From contig NJIE01000024.1 in the NCBI GenBank assembly GCA_002213445.1, positions 119,713 through 183,712 of the forward strand: a stretch of 64,000 nucleotides of DNA. The letters run 5' to 3'. This document shows positions 8,484-17,734 of the stretch, piece by piece; the first letter of the stretch is position 1, and the number at the start of each line of letters is the position of its first letter. The translations under genes and the position numbers were made by a program. Under the pieces are notes generated by a model, which did not search any database, was not told the origin of the DNA, and saw nothing but the letters and a program-made list of their open reading frames with translations. The stretch comes from Xenophilus sp. AP218F (GTDB lineage: Bacteria; Pseudomonadota; Gammaproteobacteria; Burkholderiales; Chromobacteriaceae).

Positions 8484-9509
8484 TCACTGCTCGTGGCCCA
8501 TCTCATCGTTATCGTCGTAAACATAGGTCAGACGCTCGGTCTCGTCGCCCAAGCGCCGGAAATAGTCCGCCACCGCCAAACGTTGCTCGGCGGTGCTCTC
8601 CAGCCGGTACATGGCTTGGCGGAAGGCGTTGCTGCCGGCCAGGCCCCGGGTATACCAAGCGATATGCTTGCGGGCGATGCGACAGCCGGAGTACTCGCCG
8701 TAGAACGCGTACAGCTCGTCCAGATGGCCCAGCATCAGCTCGCGAATCTCGTCCACCCGCGGCGGCGGCAACAGCGCGCCGGTGTCCAGGTAATGCTGGA
8801 TCTCGCGGAAGATCCACGGCCGTCCCTGCGCGGCGCGGCCTATCATGATCGCGTCGGCGCCGGTGTAATCCAGCACCTGGCGTGCCTTCTGCGGCGAGTC
8901 GATGTCGCCGTTGGCGATCAGCGGAATGGCGATGGCCTGCTTCACCGCGCGGATGGTGTCGTACTCGGCCTCGCCGCGGTACATGTCCTCGCGGGTGCGG
9001 CCGTGCAGCGCCAGCGCGGCGATGCCGGCGTCCTCCGCCATCCTCGCCACCGTCAGCGCCGTCTTGGTCTCGCGACACCAGCCGGTGCGCGTCTTCAGCG
9101 TCACCGGCACGTCCACCGCGGCGACCACGGCCTCGAGAATGCGGCCGACATTGTCCAGATCGCGCAGCAGCGCCGAGCCGGCGGCCACGTTGCACACTTT
9201 CTTGGCCGGGCAGCCCATATTGATGTCGATGATCTGCGCGCCCTGCCCCACATTGAGCCTGGCCGCCTCGGCCAGCATCGCCGGATCGCCGCCGGCGATC
9301 TGCACCACGATGGGCTCCACCTCGCCGCTATGGTCGGCGCGGCGCAGCGTCTTTTGGGTGGTCCACAGCGCCTTGTTGGCCGTGATCATCTCCGACACCG
9401 CCATGCCCGCCCCGAGCTTCTTGCACAGCATGCGGAACGGTCTGTCCGTCACCCCGGCCATGGGCGCCACGATCAGCCGGTTTTTCAATTGGTACGGACC
9501 TATCTGCAT
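8484..9509 (-). CDS. dusB: tRNA-dihydrouridine synthase B
   Basis: DusB is an FMN enzyme that reduces uridine in the D-loop of tRNA. The 341 residues form a TIM barrel: the start motif LIVAPMAGVTDRPFR, the catalytic-cysteine motif NMGCPAKKVCN, and the FMN-phosphate region with ANGDID and MIGRAAQGRPWIF. It is the first gene of dusB-fis. A TACAAT sequence at 9547-9552 (minus strand) could be its -10 box, but no good -35 is visible. Confidence 0.95.
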   Translation of the reverse strand: MQIGPYQLKNRLIVAPMAGVTDRPFRMLCKKLGAGMAVSEMITANKALWTTQKTLRRADHSGEVEPIVVQIAGGDPAMLAEAARLNVGQGAQIIDINMGCPAKKVCNVAAGSALLRDLDNVGRILEAVVAAVDVPVTLKTRTGWCRETKTALTVARMAEDAGIAALALHGRTREDMYRGEAEYDTIRAVKQAIAIPLIANGDIDSPQKARQVLDYTGADAIMIGRAAQGRPWIFREIQHYLDTGALLPPPRVDEIRELMLGHLDELYAFYGEYSGCRIARKHIAWYTRGLAGSNAFRQAMYRLESTAEQRLAVADYFRRLGDETERLTYVYDDNDEMGHEQ

Positions 9510-9647
9510 GCGGATGAATGAACGGGTTGGTGGGCTAAGGGGCGGTATTGTAATGCTTTTCCCGATAAGCGGGGGAAGTTTTTGCTTATTTTTTAAGCAG
9601 CGGCGATAGCGCGGAATAATCGCCTCGCCGCGGAATGCGGGTGGAAG

Positions 9648-10045
9648 TCAGTCGATAAGCCGGGTTCTGTCGTTGGACAGTCATTCCTCTAGACCTGCCG
9701 TTGCCGACAGGTTCAAGCAACCTACCCGGGGACAACGCGAGCCGCGTTAGCGCCCCCCTATTTGGTCTTGCTCCGGATGGGGTTTAGCCTGCCGTCCGTG
9801 TCGCCACGTCCGCGGTGCGCTCTTACCGCAGGCGGGTCGCCCCGCCTGTCCGGACCGGCTTTCGCCTGCCCGGTACACCTTTTCACCCTTGCCTGTGCCC
9901 TGTCGCCAAGGCCATCGGCGGTTCTGCTCTCTGTTCCACTTTCCGTCGCCTCGCGACGCCCGGTCGTTAACCGGCATCCTGCTCTGTGGAGCCCGGACTT
10001 TCCTCCCCGCCCTTGCGGGCGCGGCGACTGCCTGACTGACTTCCG
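9648..10045 (-). ncRNA. rnpB: RNase P RNA
   Basis: This is the catalytic RNA of RNase P, which removes tRNA 5' leaders. On the minus strand the 5' part reads GAGGAAAGTCCGGGCTCC, the universal P4/CR-I region. The 3' end has GACAGAACCCGGCTTATCG, with the conserved ending that pairs with P4. The length, about 400 nt, fits type A bacterial RNAs. The 5' end is inferred from a TAGAAT -10 box at 10052-10057. The small reading frames over this region are not genes. Confidence 0.93.
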
Positions 10046-10051
10046 GCTCGG

Positions 10052-10080
10052 ATTCTACCCGATTCCGCCTGCGCAAGCCT
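10052..10080 (-). promoter_or_regulatory. Putative rnpB promoter
   Basis: TAGAAT at 10052-10057 on the minus strand is a good -10 box, seven bases before the inferred RNA start. The -35 (AGGCTT at 10075-10080, 17-base spacer) is weak. Confidence 0.45.
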
Positions 10081-10108
10081 GACATTTTTCCATGACATAA
10101 GGGATAAT
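10079..10108 (+). promoter_or_regulatory. Putative sigma-70 promoter of the GGDEF/EAL gene
   Basis: CTGACA (10079-10084), an 18-base spacer and GATAAT (10103-10108) are each one mismatch from consensus. A TATACT at 10113-10118 is an alternative -10. The predicted start is about 30 bases before the ATG, and the promoter is back to back with that of rnpB. Confidence 0.5.
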
Positions 10109-10146
10109 CTCGTATACTGGCGCCCCACCGGAGCATAATAAAAATC

Positions 10147-13100
10147 ATGGAGCTGAATCAGGCCCGACTCTCTCGCCTGCAACTGTTCGGCACGTTGGCC
10201 ATCGTCTTCACGCTGGCCCTGACGCTGACCAGCTATTTTCTGCTGATGAGCTGGCAGGACTTCAAGGCCGGACAGGGAAGCATCCAGCAAGAATCCACCG
10301 CGCGCGCGCGCGACAGCCTGCAAGCCTACACCGACCACGCCGCCCTGTTGCTGGGCGCGCTGCGCGAACGCACCGGCGACACCCTCAAGACCAAGCTGCA
10401 GGAACAGGTGGACCAGGCCTGGAGCATCGCCGACGCCATCTGGCGGCAGCAACGCGACAAGCTGCCGCCCGAACGCATCCAGCGCCAGATCATCGAAACC
10501 CTGCGCCCGCTGCGCTATTTCGAAGGCCGCGGCTACTTCTTCATCGACACCCTGGACGGCCGCTGCGTGCTGCTGCCCACCGCGCCGCAGCTGGAGGGGC
10601 GCTCGCTGCTGGACAACCGCGACGACCGCGGCCGCTACATCATGAAAAGCCTGATCGAATCGGTCAGCCAGCCGGAAGGCAGCGGCTTCGCCTCCTACCG
10701 CTGGTATCTGCCCGGCCGCAGCAGCATGGACGACAAGGTGGCCTATTCCCGCCGCTTCGCCCCTTACGGCTGGCTGATAGGCAGCGGCGAATACATCAGC
10801 AACGTCGAGCAAGTTTTGCAGCAACAAGGCCTGGACACCCTGGCGCGGATGCGCTTCGGACAGAACGGCGGCCAGCTGGCGATTCTCGACCGCGGCGGCG
10901 CGCTGCGTCTCTATCCGACCAACCCCGCGCTGACCGGCAAGCCCTACCAACAGCTGCCCGCGGAGCCAAGACAACGCCTGCAACGGCTGATCCAGCTGGC
11001 GCAGCAAGGCGGCGGCTTCATCGAGTATCAGGCGCAAAGCGACCCGGACGCCGCGCCGGAACGCTACCTCGCCTACGCCCGGGTGTTGCCCGGCTGGGAC
11101 TGGACGCTGGTGGCCAGCGTGCGGGTGGAGGCGATGCAGGACGACCAGCTGCGCGCCGAGCAGCGGCTGAAAAGCCGGCTGGCGGAACGCATCGCCGCCA
11201 CGCTGGGCATGACGCTGGTGGCCATGCTGTGCGCAGGCTTGTTCTGCTGGTATTTCGTGCGCTGGGTGAACGCGCTGGTGACGCGTTACCAGCACGATCT
11301 GGCGATGAGCCACCTGTCGCTCAAGGAACAGGCCCGCGAGCTGCGGCTCAGCCATTTCATGATCGACAACGCCACCGATCTGGTGGCGCTGAAAAGCGCC
11401 AACGGCGAGCTGGTCTACAGCAATCAGGCGCTGCGGCTGCGGCCCTATCTGGTGGAGCGGCTGTTCGAGGCCCCGCCCGGCGCGCTGCCGCTGACCTTCG
11501 AAACCCGCTGCCCGGAAAGCGACGCCTATCTGGAAGTAACGGTCAACGAGCTGCAATACCAGGGCGAGAGCTATCTGTGCGCCACCGCCCGCGACATCAG
11601 CGGCCGCCGCCAGACCGAGCGCCAGCTGCGGCTGGCGGCCAAGGTGTTCGAATCCAGCAACGAGGCCATCCTGGTCACCGATCCGGACAATCGCATCCTC
11701 ACCGTCAACCGCGCCTTCTGCGACATCACCGGTTATTGCGAACAGGAAGTGATCGGCCAGCAGCCCACTTTCCTGTTGGCGCAGCGGCGCGACGCCCCCT
11801 TCTTCCAGCAGATGTGGCAGGCGCTGCGGCAGCGCGGCCAGTGGTCCGGCGAAATCTGGAACCAGCGCAAGAACGGCGAGCGCTTCGCCAGCTGGGTCAA
11901 CATCAGCGTGCTGCAGGACAGCCAGGGCGGCGTCAGCCACCATATCGCGCTGTTCACCGACATCTCCGAGCGCAAGGAACAGGAAGCGCGCGTCCAGCAC
12001 ATGGCCGAGTACGACGCGCTGACCGACCTGCCCAACCGCGTGCTGGTCAACGACCGGCTGCACCAGGCCATCCGCCAGGCCGAACTGCAGCACGGCCAGC
12101 TGGCGGTGCTGTTCGTCGATCTCGACCACTTCAAAAACATCAACGACACCCTGGGCCACAGCACCGGCGACGAGCTGCTCAAGCAGGTGGCGCGGCGGCT
12201 GGCCGGCGCGGTGCGCGGCCTGGATACCGTCGGCCGCACCGGCGGCGACGAATTCGTGCTGATCCTGCCCACCATCAACCAGCCGGACGAAGCGGCGCAA
12301 ATCGCCGAACGCATCCTGCGCTCGCTGCAACAGCCGTTCCAGATCGGCCCGCACGCGCTGACGGTCAGCTGCAGCATAGGCATCAGCCTGATGCCGGAAG
12401 ACGGCGGCGACATCCAGACCCTGCTGATGAACGCCGACCTGGCCATGTACCACGCCAAGGCCAACGGCCGGAACACCTTCCGCTTCTACACCCGCGAGAT
12501 GAACGCCCAGGTGGCGGAGCGGCTATTGATGGAAAACCGGCTGCGCCGCGCCATCGAGGAAGAACAGCTGTATCTGGTGTTCCAGCCGCAATACGACATG
12601 GCCGGCGGGCGGTTGCTGGGTTGCGAGGCCCTGCTGCGCTGGCGCGACCCGGAACAGGGCCTGATCATGCCGGCCCGCTTCATTCCCATCGCCGAAGACA
12701 CCGGCCTGATCGTGCCGCTGGGCCGCTGGGTGCTGGACGAAGCCTGCCGCCAGGCCAGCCAGTGGCTGCAAGCCGGCTTCTCCCCGGTGAAGGTGGCGGT
12801 GAACGTCTCCGCGCTGCAGCTGGCGCGCCACGACTTCATCGACCAGGTGCGCGAAGCCTTGCAGCGGCACTGCCTGCCCGGCCACTGCCTGGAGCTGGAA
12901 GTCACCGAAAGCACGCTGATGGCCGACCCGTATCTGGCCGCGCGCCAGCTGGCGGTGCTCAAGGCGATGGGGGTGAGGATGTCGATCGACGACTTCGGCA
13001 CCGGCTACTCCAGCCTGGCCTATCTGAAGCGCTTCGCGCCGGACACGGTGAAGATAGACCGCTCTTTCGTCGTCGATCTGCCCGGCAACGAAGAGAGCGC

Positions 13101-13299
13101 CGCCATCATCAGCGCCATCATCCACCTGGCGGCGGCGCTGGGCATGGAAACCCTGGCCGAGGGCGTGGAGAGCGAAGCCCAGCGCCAGTTCCTGGCCCAG
13201 CTGGGCTGCGACGCGATGCAGGGCTTCCTGCTGGGCGCGCCGCTGGGAGGAGAACAGATGGCCGGCCTGCTGCGGGAGCGGCAGTCGCTGCCGGCCTGA
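10147..13299 (+). CDS. Membrane-bound Cache-PAS-GGDEF-EAL cyclic-di-GMP protein
   Basis: This 1050-residue protein should make and/or degrade cyclic di-GMP in response to an external ligand. In order it has an N-terminal membrane helix (about residues 16-36), a periplasmic Cache-type sensor (about 50-330, with GYFFIDTLDGRC), and a second membrane helix (about 347-373). Two PAS-like domains follow (about 405-480 and 497-620), then GGDEF (625-790) and EAL (800-1045). The active-site GGDEF at 699-703 is intact, preceded by an RGLD inhibitory site. The EAL (827-829), DDFGTGYSS and AEGVES motifs are also intact, so both activities are possible. A GGAG ribosome site lies rather far (13 bases) from the ATG. 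Its stop codon abuts the stop of the opposing gene. Confidence 0.95.
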   Translation: MELNQARLSRLQLFGTLAIVFTLALTLTSYFLLMSWQDFKAGQGSIQQESTARARDSLQAYTDHAALLLGALRERTGDTLKTKLQEQVDQAWSIADAIWRQQRDKLPPERIQRQIIETLRPLRYFEGRGYFFIDTLDGRCVLLPTAPQLEGRSLLDNRDDRGRYIMKSLIESVSQPEGSGFASYRWYLPGRSSMDDKVAYSRRFAPYGWLIGSGEYISNVEQVLQQQGLDTLARMRFGQNGGQLAILDRGGALRLYPTNPALTGKPYQQLPAEPRQRLQRLIQLAQQGGGFIEYQAQSDPDAAPERYLAYARVLPGWDWTLVASVRVEAMQDDQLRAEQRLKSRLAERIAATLGMTLVAMLCAGLFCWYFVRWVNALVTRYQHDLAMSHLSLKEQARELRLSHFMIDNATDLVALKSANGELVYSNQALRLRPYLVERLFEAPPGALPLTFETRCPESDAYLEVTVNELQYQGESYLCATARDISGRRQTERQLRLAAKVFESSNEAILVTDPDNRILTVNRAFCDITGYCEQEVIGQQPTFLLAQRRDAPFFQQMWQALRQRGQWSGEIWNQRKNGERFASWVNISVLQDSQGGVSHHIALFTDISERKEQEARVQHMAEYDALTDLPNRVLVNDRLHQAIRQAELQHGQLAVLFVDLDHFKNINDTLGHSTGDELLKQVARRLAGAVRGLDTVGRTGGDEFVLILPTINQPDEAAQIAERILRSLQQPFQIGPHALTVSCSIGISLMPEDGGDIQTLLMNADLAMYHAKANGRNTFRFYTREMNAQVAERLLMENRLRRAIEEEQLYLVFQPQYDMAGGRLLGCEALLRWRDPEQGLIMPARFIPIAEDTGLIVPLGRWVLDEACRQASQWLQAGFSPVKVAVNVSALQLARHDFIDQVREALQRHCLPGHCLELEVTESTLMADPYLAARQLAVLKAMGVRMSIDDFGTGYSSLAYLKRFAPDTVKIDRSFVVDLPGNEESAAIISAIIHLAAALGMETLAEGVESEAQRQFLAQLGCDAMQGFLLGAPLGGEQMAGLLRERQSLPA

Positions 13300-13872
13300 T
13301 TACAGCCCGGCCAGCTCGTCCAGGCCGACGACGTCGGCGATGGCCGCCAGCTGGCGCATCGAAGTCCGATGCTCTTCTTCGTCGCCGGCGGCGCAGGCCG
13401 GCTCCAGCACCAGCACCCGGTAGTCGCGGTCGTGCGCGTCGCGCGCCGCCGCCTGCACCGCCCAGGCGCTGCTCACCCCGGCGATCACCAGCCGCTGGAT
13501 GCCGCGGGCGCGCAGCGTCGCCTCCAGAGCGGTGGCGTAGAACGGGCTGATCCGGTGCTTGACGATGATGGCGTCTTCCGGCCGCACGTCCAGTTCGGGA
13601 TCAAAGGCCGTGCCCTCCCCCGCGAGGTTGAGCGCGCCCAGCTCGCGGGCGCGGCTGAACATCGGCGAGCCCTCCGGCATCTCGACGTAGGACGGCGAAA
13701 ACCCCACCTTGACGTGCGCCACCAGCCACTGCCGGCTGCGCGCCAGGGCGATGGCCTGGTTGGCGGCCGCGATCACGCCGCGCTCGGCGGCGTGGGCCGC
13801 GCAGCGCGCGATCCTGCCCTGCGGGCGCATGATGTCGATGATGTAGTCCAGGGTCAGCAAAGCGGTGTTCAT
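13300..13872 (-). CDS. Isochorismatase-fold hydrolase-like protein lacking the catalytic cysteine
   Basis: The 190-residue protein has the isochorismatase/nicotinamidase fold. The catalytic aspartate is in LLTLDY (Asp9) and the lysine in IIVKHRISPF (Lys105). The motif that normally carries the nucleophile, of the form GVxTxxCV, reads GVSSAWAV here, with Ala138 at the cysteine position. It is therefore either not a cysteine hydrolase or uses different chemistry; some family members are known without this cysteine. It lies between the c-di-GMP gene and tamB, with a 9-base gap after tamB's stop codon, and could be transcribed with tamA-tamB. Substrate unknown. Confidence 0.8.
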   Translation of the reverse strand: MNTALLTLDYIIDIMRPQGRIARCAAHAAERGVIAAANQAIALARSRQWLVAHVKVGFSPSYVEMPEGSPMFSRARELGALNLAGEGTAFDPELDVRPEDAIIVKHRISPFYATALEATLRARGIQRLVIAGVSSAWAVQAAARDAHDRDYRVLVLEPACAAGDEEEHRTSMRQLAAIADVVGLDELAGL

Positions 13873-13881
13873 GCCGTCTCC

Positions 13882-16800
13882 TCAGTCAAAGCGCAAGGTA
13901 TAGCGCGATTCCGCCGACATCGCCGTGCCGGCGCGCAGCACCACCGACCAGCTCTTGGTCAGCTGGTAAGCCAGCTTCACCGCCTGATCGGCGCTGGTGA
14001 TGCCGTATTCGTAGCCCAGATACAGCTCGCGGGTCAGCTGGCGGCCCACGGTCACCACTTGCTCGGCCGGGCTGACCGTGCCGTTGGCCAGCGTCTTTTC
14101 CTTGCGGCTGGTCACGCCCAGGTCATCGAACAGGCCGATGTGATCGTTGACCGAACCGGCCAGCATCATGCCGGCCGAGGCCGCCAGATCGTTGTCGTCG
14201 CGGTCGCCGCTGGCGGCGCGGCCCAGCACCAGCCAGGCCAGCTTGTCCTTGTCGGTCATCGGCTCGTCGGCGATCAGCCGCACCTTGGGCGCGCTCACCG
14301 AACCGGACACCTCCACCCCCGCGCCCACCGGCGAAAGCCGGCGCTTGGCCTGCACGTTGAGCAGGGGATTGTCCAGCGGACCGTTGAAGGTGATCGCCCC
14401 GAAGCTGATGTCCAGATCCTGGCCGTAAGCCTTGTAGCGGCCGCGCACCACCCGCACCTGCCCCTTGGCCGCCGGCGCTTCGCCGGGGTTGGCGCTGACA
14501 TGCACCGCGCCGGTCAGGGTCACGTCCAGCCCCTGGCCGGTGAAACGGAAGCGCTCGCCCAGATCCAGGTCCAGCGCCACCGTCAGCGGCATGCTGGCGA
14601 AAGCGGACGGCTCCGGCGGCGCGCGCCCCACCACCACCACGTCGCCGCCCAGCGTCGGCGCGCCCTGCTTGGGCAAGGCCACCCGGCCCTGATCGGCGCG
14701 GATGCGGCCCTTGAGCGCCAGCTTGCCGGCGATCATCGACAGCTCGGTGTCGCCCGACACCACCAACCGGCGATCGGCGCGGTCGAAGACGCTGAATTTC
14801 TGCAACTGCACGCGCACCCGCGCGTCGGGCTGCTCGTCGGACAGGTCCAGCATGCCGCTGGCCACTAGATCGCCGGCTCCGCCGCCGCCGACGAAGCGCA
14901 ACTTGTCCAGCAGCAGGCGGCGGCCATCCAGCCGCGCGGCCAGCTCGCCGCCGCCCAGCTTGACGCCGGTGCGGTGGTCGGCCAGCTCCAGTTTGGCCCC
15001 GCGTATCGTTCCTTGCGCCTGCGGCATGGCCAGGGGCCCGGCGAGGTCGAGATTGGCCGCCAGCTGGCCCTGCAGCTCCAGGCCGGGGCCGGCCAGCTCG
15101 GCCAGCAGCGCCAGCGAAGGCGCGCTGGCGCTGACCGTGGCCGCCAGCGGCGTCTTGCCGTTGATGTCGCCGCCGTTCCACGGCAGCGAGCCCTTGCCCT
15201 GCAGCTGCGCCAGACGGCTGTCCAGATTGAGGTCGAACGCGGCGTGGTTGCCGTCCAGCCTCACCCTCGCCGCCGCCGTCTTCAGCCCCAGGCTGGCCGT
15301 CTGGCCCTTGCCCGCCGGGAAGGCGATGTCGCCGGCGCTGCGCCACAGTTGCAGCTGGCCGCTCGCCCGGTTGCCCAGATGCAGGTCCCAGTCGGAGTCG
15401 AAGGCCAGGTTCTGGCTGAACGGCAGCTTGAGCCAGGGGCCCAGTTCGGCCAGACGCAGGCCGCGGGCGCTGCCGCGGGTTTCCAGCGCGCCGCTCGCCT
15501 GGCGGCTGAAGCTGGCCAGGTTCAGGCTGCCGCCCAGCAGCGCCAGCCGCGCGGCGCCGAGTTTGACGTTGCCGCCGTCCAGCTCCAGGCTGGCCGGCGC
15601 TTGCAGGCTGAGGTCCGGCTGGCCGCTGAGCAGCAGCTTCTGGATGCTGCCCTGCCAGCGTTTGCCGTCCTTGCCGCCCAGGCCGCCGGCGGCTTCGAAT
15701 TGCAGGCCGTAGTTTTGCTCGGCCAGGCGGAAGCGGCCGTCCAGCTGCAGGCTGTGGCGGGCGCGGGTGCCGCCGGCGCGGGCGCGCACCGCCTCGGCGC
15801 GCAGGCCGCCGGCTTGCAGCGCCGCCACGTCCAGGCTCAGCTGGAAGGGGCTGGCCTGGTCGGCCTTGACGTTGCCGGCGAACTGCAGCGACTGCAGCGA
15901 CACCCCGCCGGGCAGGCGCAGGCGGTCGGCCTGCAATTTGGCGTTGAGCACCGGAATCTTGGGCGTGCCGGCCAGCTCGCCCTGCCCGACGATCGCTCCG
16001 GCGAAGCCCGGTCCGATCAGGCCGAGATTGGGCGCGTTCACCGCCAGTTTGAGGCGGTCGCCGGCCGCGCCGTAGCTGCCGCTGGCCTGCAGGCGATTGC
16101 TGGCCAGCCTGACGTCCATCAGCAGCTGCTTGAGCCGCTCGCCGGCCCATTGCAGGTTGACCATGCCCGACAAGGGCGCGCCGGACAGCGTACTGGGGGC
16201 GAACTGCAGCTTGAGGCCCGCGTCCAGCGGCGCGGCCAGCTGGCCGGCGGCCTTGAGCGTGGCGTTCAGATCGCCGCGCGGCAGATCGGCGCGCAGTTTG
16301 GAGGGGTCGGCGCGGCTGAGCCGGCCGTTGAGCTCGAACAGCTGCTTGCCGGCCAGGCCAAGCTTGCCGTCAAGATGGACGGCGCCGCCGTTCACGCCGA
16401 GGTCCAGCTTGCGCAGCAGCACCGTCTGTTGCGGGGCCGGCGTCAATTCCAGCAGGCTGCTGGCCTGCAGCGTCCGGCCCTTGAGGTTGGCCTCGATTCG
16501 CGGTTGCTTGGCGCTGCCCTCCACCGTCACCCGGCCGGAGAGCGCGTCGTCGGGCGCGGCCGCGTGCAGCTGCCGCAAGGCGACGCCGCTCAAGTCCAGC
16601 GCCAGCTTGATCCGGTCGCTTCTCACCTCGCCGGCGATGCCCATCTGGCCGCCGGCCAGCCTGGCCTGGCTGTTGAACCACTCCAGCGCGTGGTCGTCCA
16701 CCCGGAATTCGCCGCTGAGCAGCGCCAGCGGCAGCTTGTGATCGGACAGCGGGCCGGGCAGGCCGTTGAGCAGGGTCAGGCCGCCCTTGATGCGCTGGCC

Positions 16801-17718
16801 GGCGTCCGGCTCGGCGAACACCGCGAAGCTCAGATCGCCGCGCGGCCAGCTGGGCAAGATGGCTTGCGGATTGATGCCGCCCACCCGCACGTCCAGCCGC
16901 TCCAGCTTGTTGAACGGATTGGCGTCGAAAGGCAGCAGCGTGCCGTTCAGGTCCGCGCCCAGCATCTTGCCGCTGAGTTTGCCGGCGAAGCTCAAGCGCG
17001 TCAGGCTGCCGCTGAGCGCCAGCTGCGCCGCCACCGGGATGTCATCCAGCCGGCCCTTGGCCTGCAGCTTGCCCGACAGCGCGAACGGCGCGAGCGCCGT
17101 CACGTTGAGGCCGGCGGCGGCCTTGCCCCACGGCGTGGTCAGCCGGGCAAGCTTGAGCCGGTGCACCACGCCGTCGTAGCGGTAACCGCCGGCCAGATCG
17201 TAAAAAGCCAGCTCCGCCGGCTTGAGGCTGACGCTGGCCACGCTCAGCCGCTCCAGCCGCACCGTCAGCGGCAGTTTCAACGATCTGGGCAAGGTCAGCG
17301 GCTGGCTGGGCTTGCCCGCTTCCGGCTTGCTCGCCACCCGGACGTGGCCTATCGCCAGACGCGTGACGTGCAGCTCGCGCCGCCACAAGGCGGACGGCTG
17401 CCACTCCAGGCGCAGCGATTCGATGTCGACGTCGCTGCCGGCGCTGCGCAAGCGCACGTCTTCCAGCGTGAAGCCCTGCCACAAGGCGCCGTCGGCGCGT
17501 CCCACGCTCAGCGTCTGCTGGCTGAAGCGGCCCAGCGACTGCATCAGCCAGGCGAAGCCGCTGCGGGTGGAGGTCGCCCAACCCGCGGCCAGCAGCAGGG
17601 CCAGCAGGAGCGCGAGCGCGCCGTAGGCCAGCCAGCGCCAGGCGGAGCGTTTTTTCGGAGGGGCGGGAGGCGGCGCGGGCGCGGCGTCCGGCGGATTACT
17701 CAGGTCGGGATCGGTCAT
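13882..17718 (-). CDS. tamB: Translocation and assembly module protein TamB
   Basis: TamB is an inner-membrane-anchored, periplasm-spanning protein that works with TamA in outer-membrane protein assembly and probably in lipid transport. The 1278 residues begin with a proline-rich cytoplasmic tail and one membrane helix (about 27-47). A very long run of beta-strand repeats follows, ending in the DUF490 domain with VGAGVEVSGSVSAPKVRL and a YLGYEYGIT segment. Length and arrangement fit the family. It follows tamA by 16 bases, forming the usual tamA-tamB operon. Confidence 0.95.
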   Translation of the reverse strand: MTDPDLSNPPDAAPAPPPAPPKKRSAWRWLAYGALALLLALLLAAGWATSTRSGFAWLMQSLGRFSQQTLSVGRADGALWQGFTLEDVRLRSAGSDVDIESLRLEWQPSALWRRELHVTRLAIGHVRVASKPEAGKPSQPLTLPRSLKLPLTVRLERLSVASVSLKPAELAFYDLAGGYRYDGVVHRLKLARLTTPWGKAAAGLNVTALAPFALSGKLQAKGRLDDIPVAAQLALSGSLTRLSFAGKLSGKMLGADLNGTLLPFDANPFNKLERLDVRVGGINPQAILPSWPRGDLSFAVFAEPDAGQRIKGGLTLLNGLPGPLSDHKLPLALLSGEFRVDDHALEWFNSQARLAGGQMGIAGEVRSDRIKLALDLSGVALRQLHAAAPDDALSGRVTVEGSAKQPRIEANLKGRTLQASSLLELTPAPQQTVLLRKLDLGVNGGAVHLDGKLGLAGKQLFELNGRLSRADPSKLRADLPRGDLNATLKAAGQLAAPLDAGLKLQFAPSTLSGAPLSGMVNLQWAGERLKQLLMDVRLASNRLQASGSYGAAGDRLKLAVNAPNLGLIGPGFAGAIVGQGELAGTPKIPVLNAKLQADRLRLPGGVSLQSLQFAGNVKADQASPFQLSLDVAALQAGGLRAEAVRARAGGTRARHSLQLDGRFRLAEQNYGLQFEAAGGLGGKDGKRWQGSIQKLLLSGQPDLSLQAPASLELDGGNVKLGAARLALLGGSLNLASFSRQASGALETRGSARGLRLAELGPWLKLPFSQNLAFDSDWDLHLGNRASGQLQLWRSAGDIAFPAGKGQTASLGLKTAAARVRLDGNHAAFDLNLDSRLAQLQGKGSLPWNGGDINGKTPLAATVSASAPSLALLAELAGPGLELQGQLAANLDLAGPLAMPQAQGTIRGAKLELADHRTGVKLGGGELAARLDGRRLLLDKLRFVGGGGAGDLVASGMLDLSDEQPDARVRVQLQKFSVFDRADRRLVVSGDTELSMIAGKLALKGRIRADQGRVALPKQGAPTLGGDVVVVGRAPPEPSAFASMPLTVALDLDLGERFRFTGQGLDVTLTGAVHVSANPGEAPAAKGQVRVVRGRYKAYGQDLDISFGAITFNGPLDNPLLNVQAKRRLSPVGAGVEVSGSVSAPKVRLIADEPMTDKDKLAWLVLGRAASGDRDDNDLAASAGMMLAGSVNDHIGLFDDLGVTSRKEKTLANGTVSPAEQVVTVGRQLTRELYLGYEYGITSADQAVKLAYQLTKSWSVVLRAGTAMSAESRYTLRFD

Positions 17719-17734
17719 CGGCTTGAATTCGGTA

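Noticed and set aside
9747..10148. Short open frames over the rnpB region
   Set aside because: The sequence is RNase P RNA; the frames have no ribosome site or recognisable product.
13290..13310. Possible shared terminator between the GGDEF/EAL gene and the isochorismatase-like gene
   Set aside because: The stop codons abut directly and no stem-loop with a T-run is present.
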